DNA of 64,000 nucleotides, taken from contig OW121849.1 of the NCBI GenBank assembly GCA_933228895.1, positions 40,766,354-40,830,353 of the forward strand, in the 5' to 3' direction. Positions 58,781 to 64,000 of this stretch are shown piece after piece. This DNA is from Platycnemis pennipes (taxonomy: Eukaryota > Arthropoda > Insecta > Odonata > Platycnemididae). The notes under the pieces were generated by a model, which was not told the DNA's origin, did not search any database, and saw only the letters and a program-made list of their open reading frames with translations. Numbering within the stretch: position 1 is the stretch's first letter; each line of letters begins with the position of its first letter. A program made the translations under genes and the position numbers.

Positions 58781-60187
58781 AGGCACTCCGGGTCAAAGCA
58801 ATAGATACCTACCCTTGGAATAATCAAAGATAGTTATGACAGTGGAAGGCCAGCAGAGAATTTCCAGAAGCGTGAAATGATTGTAATCCCGAAGAAGCCA
58901 AGGACAGAGAAATGCGAAGAACAGAGTACCTTTAGCCTGGTGTCACACACATCGAAAATACTTACTAAGATTATTAGGAGAAGAATGGAAGGGAAGATCG
59001 AAGGGAATCTTTCGGAAAATCAATTCGTATTCACGAAAAACCAAGAAGCTAGGGAGGCAATGCTCAGCTGAAGGATACTGGCCGAGAAAATGATACACGT
59101 AAAAAAGCTGTTGTATGTGACATTCGTGGACTTGGAAAAGGCCTTTGACAACTTCGAATGGAACAAGATGTTCAAGATATTGGAAGCTATTGGAATGATT
59201 GGAATGGACTACAAGGATAGAAAAAACAAATGTAGTCTCTACAAGAACCAGGTCACCACAATACAAATAAAATACGGAAGGAAGATAGAAGGCAAAATAA
59301 ATGAAGTATTCAGATAAGGCTGCAACCTCTCCCGAGCGTTACTCAATATATACTTGAAAGAAGCAATAAGAGACGCAGAGAAAATTGGTATCAAGGGCAT
59401 CAAGGTGAATGGCGAAGAAATAAACATGCTCTGGTTTGCTGATGACATCGCAGTTGTAGCACAAAGTCGAGAGGACCTACAAGCATCCCTGACCACTATG
59501 GACCAAGTACATCAAGAATATAATATGAGCATCAACAAGAAGAAAACTAAAATCCTAGTGTGCGGAAGAGAGAAGCTTAGGGCAAATATCACAATTCGAG
59601 TGAAATTGGTTCAAGTGGAGAAATTCACCTACCTCAGCAGCACTATAACCTGGGATGGAAGAAGCTCAACGGACATCAAGCAAAGAATAGCACAAGCTAG
59701 GGAAGCTTTTATGAAGAAGAGACAACTACTGTGCTCAAAGAACCTACGGCTGCAAACAAGGAAGCCCTTTATCGTATGGAGCGTGGTACCCTATGGATCA
59801 AAGACATGGAAAATTGGGAAAGCAGACCATCGAAGAATTGAAGCCTTCGAAACATGGTGCTGGAGGAGAATGTTGAAGATTAAATGGACAGATAAAGTAA
59901 GGAACGAAGAGGTGTACAGAAGAGCAGATGAAGAAAGGACAATATGGAAAACCCTACGGCATAGAAGAAACAGATGGATTGGATATACCTTGAGGCACAA
60001 TGAATTAGTTAGAAATATATTAGACGGGAAGATTGAAGGGAAGGTCCCGCGAGGAAGACCAAGGTGCAAATAAAGAAGGACGTGAAAGAGAAAATATACC
60101 AGAGCGTGAGGGAATTAACACTAAATAGGGCATAATGGAGGGCTGCAGTAAATCAATCATGGGATTGAAATACTGATGATGATGAAA
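58781..60187 (+). mobile_element. RTE/BovB-like LINE 2, 5'-truncated, 10-bp TSD
   Basis: ACTATTTTCA at 58771-58780 recurs at 60188-60197. The element lacks the endonuclease and starts within the RT domain. It ends WRAAVNQSWD-like coding sequence, then ATACTGATGATGATGAAA. It sits inside piggyBac-like element B. Confidence 0.9.
58877..60140 (+). pseudogene. RTE-like reverse transcriptase, nearly intact C-terminal two thirds
   Basis: Translated order: VIPKKPRTEKCEEQSTFSLV, KILTKIIRRRMEGKIEGNLS, NQFVFTKNQEAREAM, VTFVDLEKAFDNFEWNKMFK (RT block A with catalytic D), GCNLSRALLNIYLKEAI, MLWFADDIAVVAQSREDLQA (catalytic FADD intact), INKKKTKILVCG. After the RT come FTYLSSTITWDGRSSTDIKQ, EAFETWCWRRMLKIKW, RNRWIGYTLRHNELVRN and GKVPRGRPRCK. 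These are typical of RTE/BovB-type LINEs. Defects: a stop after MLS (59069), a stop replacing Gln in VRQGCNLSP (59315), and stops after RCK. The longest open stretch is 239 codons (59354-60073). Being only lightly damaged, it is probably the youngest LINE in the window. Confidence 0.92.
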
Positions 60188-62762
60188 ACTATTTTCATTA
60201 GGCTACTAAATTTTTTTACATTTTTTCTGATGGTATTTCTAATTTTGGTAGGACAAATCATTCATAATTCAATAGCTCAAACTGCAAAAACAATTAATAA
60301 ATACATTTAAATAAAGCAGATGACATTTGTTGTTTACTGCGTGTCACCATTTCAGGCAAGAAAAAATGAAATTGAAGAAAATCGAGAAAATGATTCCAAC
60401 ACTCAAAGTTGGTGTTTCAATAAATAGTTATATCGAGAAAAATATTACTATAATGAACTGAAAAAATCAATGAATGTGAAGAATTAAGACATCATTTAAT
60501 GAAAACACACAAAATGTAAAAATATAAATGCCTTGTGATAAATTAACTTATTAATTACCGGGGGTCAAAATGACCCCATTTGGGCGTTGAATGATGTCGA
60601 GAAGTCCGGGCGTCCTAGTGTTAAGGGTTTTCAGTGGACATCTCTTTCTCTCACTCTTCTTAAGACTTCTTCGTGTGTCATTCGTTCGAACTATTTTATC
60701 TTCATCATTCTTCGGTAGCACCACATTTCAAATGCTTCCAGCCATGAATCTGCTGCATTTATCGTACATGCTTCGTTGTCATATCGAAGGATCCTCCGAT
60801 CTTTGTTCTAATGAAATGTGTCCTCACTTCAATGTTAATATTTGAAGCTGTAAGCAGAATCTTCTTTGGTAAAATGCGCTTTTTGCTTGGGCGATTCAAT
60901 TGGTAATTTCTCTTTTACTTCGTCCATCCCTGGTTACTCGGCTTCCCAGGTAACAGAACTCTTCCACGTCCTCGATTTTTTTTGTTTTCCTATTGGTTAT
61001 CATTGGTCCTGGCTTCTTTTCTCCTACTGCATACCAATACCTTAGTTTTATTTTTATTGATCTTCATCGGAACCATAAATATAATTTACATCTATGCAAA
61101 TATATAATTACTGCCTGGGTTCATACTTGTCTCTTTACAAAAATAAGAATATTACTTGGAAACTTTCAGGCCAGAAAAAACAAACGAGGTTAGTAGAGGA
61201 GGTGCATACGAATGTCTGTCTATTGTTGCAAGATTTGGGTTTTAGGGAATGGTACGACCCAAGGTAGGTACGACCCACCTCTTCGGCAAAAAAAAATTTC
61301 TCTGGCCTTTTATGTATATTATGTTAGTCTCAATTTTCCTTCTTCGTGACAGTGGCTTCAATGAACTTCCTTTGGATACGTATTAATGCATTTTATTCCA
61401 ATTAGAGTAAATTCTATTCTTTTAACCTAGTACAGATTTAGCCTAATTAAACCAGGTAGGTACTTGTCGCTCGGTGCACATATTCTTCTGTTTATTTGTT
61501 CTATAACTATATTACAATTTTCTCATCTTGCTACTCTTATATTTGATTACACTTCACTTAAGTTTCTTATCACGTTCTTGAGTCTTAAAAGACAACAATT
61601 TTGAACGGTCCACCTTGGAATACGGTATAATTCCATAAAACATTCACCTTTTGAACCCCGTAGAAACTTTCATTTAAATCCTTTTCGTTTTAGCGAATGC
61701 GAACCTATTGAATCTGGGAGTAACGCGAAAAGTAATGATTTTTCCCGAATGAAATGACCGATCTAGATTCAACAATTAGCTGCGATACTTCTTTTGGTAT
61801 CTACCCTTCAATATCTTCACAAAAAAATACTTTTTTCGGCATCGCTTATGGACGAAATTTTTTTAGAATCTATTGCTATGGCATCAATAAACATCCCGTG
61901 GATACGTAATTAGCCATTATGCTTCATTAGGATTTGAAATTTATTCCCTGGTTTATGTTAAACTATCTCAAAGCTATTTCCCTCGATGACGATTTCGAAA
62001 GCGTTCCATATCTTCTCTTCACGTCCCAGGTTGGTTCACATGCAAAAACCCGCAAAAAATAAAACAAACACAATTTGAACACCTCTGAAGCATTCATTTA
62101 AATATTCCTCATTTTGACCGAATGCTAACCTTCTGAATCTGTGAGTAGCGCTAGCAGTCAGCACGTATCTTTGTGCGCAAAAATATGGCTGACCTTGCTT
62201 CACGAATAGCCTACTATGCCTTCAGTACCCTCCTTTATCATCGCGAAAAGCACAATTCCGTTGGTGGCATCCTACTTTGACGAACTATTTAACGAAGTAT
62301 CAACGAGGTTTTCATTTCAGAGACGACAATGGCAATACCTTTAGCAACGCTCGGAAAGGAACCGAAAAAAAAGTAAATTTCAACATAAATTACACAATGC
62401 CCAGAAACCTGGAGAACAAAGATTAAATCGATTAAAAGAATAAAAAATTTTAAACATTTTCCCATTAAATACAGAAAGAATGAAAGAAATCAACTAATTT
62501 TTAGTTATTTTCCTGAGTGAAAGAAAAAACTACTACGCTACCGTAAATTGAAAAAGTCCATTTAAACCAATGTAAATACACAATTGGCGTCAGGAATCGA
62601 ACCCGGCCCCAGAGCCTTTTTTGTATAGCGTATAGTACCTTCTATTGTATACGCTAGAATCCTACAAAATTTCAGCTCAATCGGTTCAGTAGTTTTAGAG
62701 GAGATGCGTAACATAATGCTGGCAGACAGACAGACACCAATTCATTTTAATATATTAGTATG

Positions 62763-64000
62763 ATGTAACATCACCATATCTGACCAAATAAACGAGAAGT
62801 AATTGCTTTAGGCACGATCTTTTTCGAAGGGAAATACCATCTCCCGCTCGTCGGAAAGCTTTCAAAATCCCTTGGCGAAAACAATGCCTTTAAATACTAG
62901 AGTTTTTTCCTCATTCTTTGAAAAAATCACTGAACTCTGCGGATCCGGGTCACGCCAATTTTGTTTCGTCCCAGCCGCCCTCCTTTCATTTCGATTTCGA
63001 TGAGCTAATTCCATGAATCACCAAGTCCCCCTCATTACGAGGGGGTGGGAGGCAGATAGAGAGAGAAAAGATAGCCTACCTTATGCTCTGTCAATTATCC
63101 GGTCCGCCACTGATAGTCCGCCGGCCAGGATGCCGGGGATTCCCGCGCCATTGGTCGAAATTCGGCCACGTTGCAATGGACTCCATTCTCCCCCCCCCCC
63201 TATTCGGAGTGCCAAAATTGGCGACTGGGAAAAAATAAAGAGATTATGAGAGCGGGCTGAGCTCGTAATAACACGTTCGCTGCCTTTCTCTTGCCCTAAT
63301 GGTGTGAGGCAGGGGTGTTACTTCGCTTATTTCGATGGCAGTTAACTGTCGTTAACCCGAAATTAAGTCTCATTTAATATACACCTCTTTTGCGTGCCCC
63401 GTGCCTTTTTTTTACCAGTATCCTTCATCCCCGAAGCTATTTGAGAGTTTTTCTGACGTCAAAGACGATTTTTGCGTGCAGGAAGCATTCCGAAATCTTC
63501 TTTTACTCCAGAATATACGTGCCTATACAAAAATTCCAATGCATAAATTTTTCTTTTTCAAGATTTGTGACCCTGCGCCCAGAATTGGAGTTTTCAACCC
63601 ACAATCACCATTTTGAAAGTTTCAAAAAAAGCTTTCAAAGAACAAATCCGTTATTAACCGCATAGGTATAAGCTAAACTCTCCATTCACGGAAAAAGATT
63701 TAGCTAAACTAAGAAAGGGACTCTTGATTGTAAACTAAAGGATTATCTTATGAGGTGCATTAATCAGATTCTCCTCAAAACATGCAGAAAATTGTTATCA
63801 TTAATGCAAAAATTGACAATCTTCGTAAAAGAAAACTTGATTTACACCTTTTCCACAGAAATTGTGTTTATTTCAATATATATCAGTCAATAAACTATAT
63901 TTCTTAGAGGATAAGTAAATTTATAGTACACCGAAGAAGCAGTAACTTAAATGTCATTACTAATATACGTCTGGATCACATTGTTTTTTATTCACCATAT
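62763..64000. other. Unassigned DNA
   Basis: GC-richer at 62.9-63.3 kb with an 11-C run at 63190-63200 and frames under 95 codons. The remainder is AT-rich. No gene or element recognised. Confidence 0.5.

Larger units (their letters stand above)
57264..60620. mobile_element. piggyBac-like DNA transposon B (3.36 kb, TTAA-flanked)
   Basis: TTAA at 57260-57263 and 60621-60624 encloses ends CACTAGAACGCCC and GGGCGTCCTAGTG (13-bp TIR, one mismatch). Subterminal palindromes GGGTCATTTTGACCC lie at 57281-57295, 57459-57473 and, inverted, 60562-60576. No transposase was recognised in what remains after subtracting the tandem foldback (57801-58532) and RTE LINE 2 (58781-60187). The residual own sequence is about 1.2 kb, so it was probably a non-autonomous element. 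The target was the older RTE LINE, whose reading frame continues across the insertion. Confidence 0.88.
57022..61068 (-). mobile_element. RTE-like LINE 1, 5'-truncated, itself interrupted
   Basis: Flanked by GGAACCAT at 57014-57021 and 61069-61076. The 3' tail (ATGATGATTATG inverted) is at 57022-57035. The LINE resumes to the right of the piggyBac-like insertion (57264-60620), giving about 690 bp of LINE in total. Across the join the minus strand reads ...NPLKKRGDNLIGLILRHDG then VMKT, and later RAASNYS(stop)DC, matching the RTE C-terminus (RHRRNRWIGYTLRHNELVRN and WRAAVNQS in the second LINE). Upstream it has INIEVRTHFIRTKI. Several stops are present. Confidence 0.85.
56874..62762 (-). mobile_element. 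Third Helitron copy, diverged and interrupted
   Basis: The left part (56874-57021) keeps a worn terminal hairpin (GCCCGTTAAAATTCAACGAG) and ACATTTTTCATGAAGG, TATGG/CTTTGGCTC and AGTCAGTATGGGAACCAT. These align with 43975-44055 of the tandem Helitrons. The right part resumes at 61069 with GGAACCATAAATATAATTTA and continues to about 62760, including AGCGCTAGCAGTCAGCACG, GCAACGCTCGGAAAGGA and GAATCGAACCCGG. The interior is therefore one Helitron split by 4.05 kb of later insertions. Its extreme 5' module differs from the tandem pair: TCAGCTCAATCGGTTCAGTA, CAGACAGACAGACACC and AATATATTAGTA replace the GGAC tract. Confidence 0.8.

Overview
This window is repeat-dominated eukaryotic DNA of about 60-65% AT. 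I found no host protein-coding gene, rRNA, canonical tRNA or CRISPR array that I could support. The mix of mobile elements (TTAA-inserting piggyBac-like elements, Helitrons, RTE/BovB-like and CR1/L2/jockey-group LINEs, pogo-like and BED-finger transposons, Penelope-like foldbacks) and the intergenic character point to an arthropod with a large genome, most likely an insect. A hemimetabolous insect such as an odonate would fit, but that is a guess. Every long protein similarity I recognise belongs to a transposable element, and every one is broken by stops, frameshifts or truncation.

Layout. 1-4.6 kb: unassigned AT-rich DNA. 4.67-7.35 kb: a piggyBac-like element with intact TTAA flanks, dead transposase, an embedded foldback and a 24-G tract. 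9.27-10.72 kb: a decayed L2/jockey-group LINE with an 84-bp insertion of its own family's 3' tail. 13.4-15.5 kb: RTE scraps and a pogo-like relic with a PHD-like C-terminal finger. 18.43-18.75 kb: a near-perfect foldback. 20.4-21.56 kb: BED-finger transposon debris. 22.6-23.6 kb: an unrecognised duplicated coding relic. 28.56-28.84 kb: a foldback with 14-bp target-site duplications (TSDs). 31.29-32.86 kb: a terminal-inverted-repeat (TIR) element split by a LINE. 34.54-37.42 kb: a 2.9-kb DNA transposon with TIRs of about 455 bp and an 8-bp TSD. 40.2-42.1 kb: a CR1-like LINE. 43.71-46.32 kb: two Helitrons joined 3' end to 5' end. 53.2-54.7 kb: RTE endonuclease fragment, L2-like LINE and half a foldback. 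56.9-62.8 kb: a four-level nest of insertions.

The strongest results are structural. (1) The 56.9-62.8 kb nest can be ordered in time because three levels are bounded by target-site duplications: Helitron, then RTE LINE (TSD GGAACCAT), then piggyBac-like element (TTAA), then a tandem foldback plus a second RTE LINE (TSD ACTATTTTCA). (2) The Helitron pair has an exact CTAG-to-TATATA junction with an A^T host site outside, the product expected when rolling-circle replication passes its terminator. (3) Foldbacks at 5.0, 18.5, 28.6, 54.6 and 57.8-58.5 kb share a CTGANGA - stem - AAAC core whose stem covaries between copies. It resembles the core strands of the hammerhead ribozymes reported in Penelope-like retroelements, though the register is off by one base, so activity is not established. 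This foldback family is the best candidate here for an under-described system.

Nothing in the window suggests that elements co-operate in a host pathway. The relations between them are insertional.
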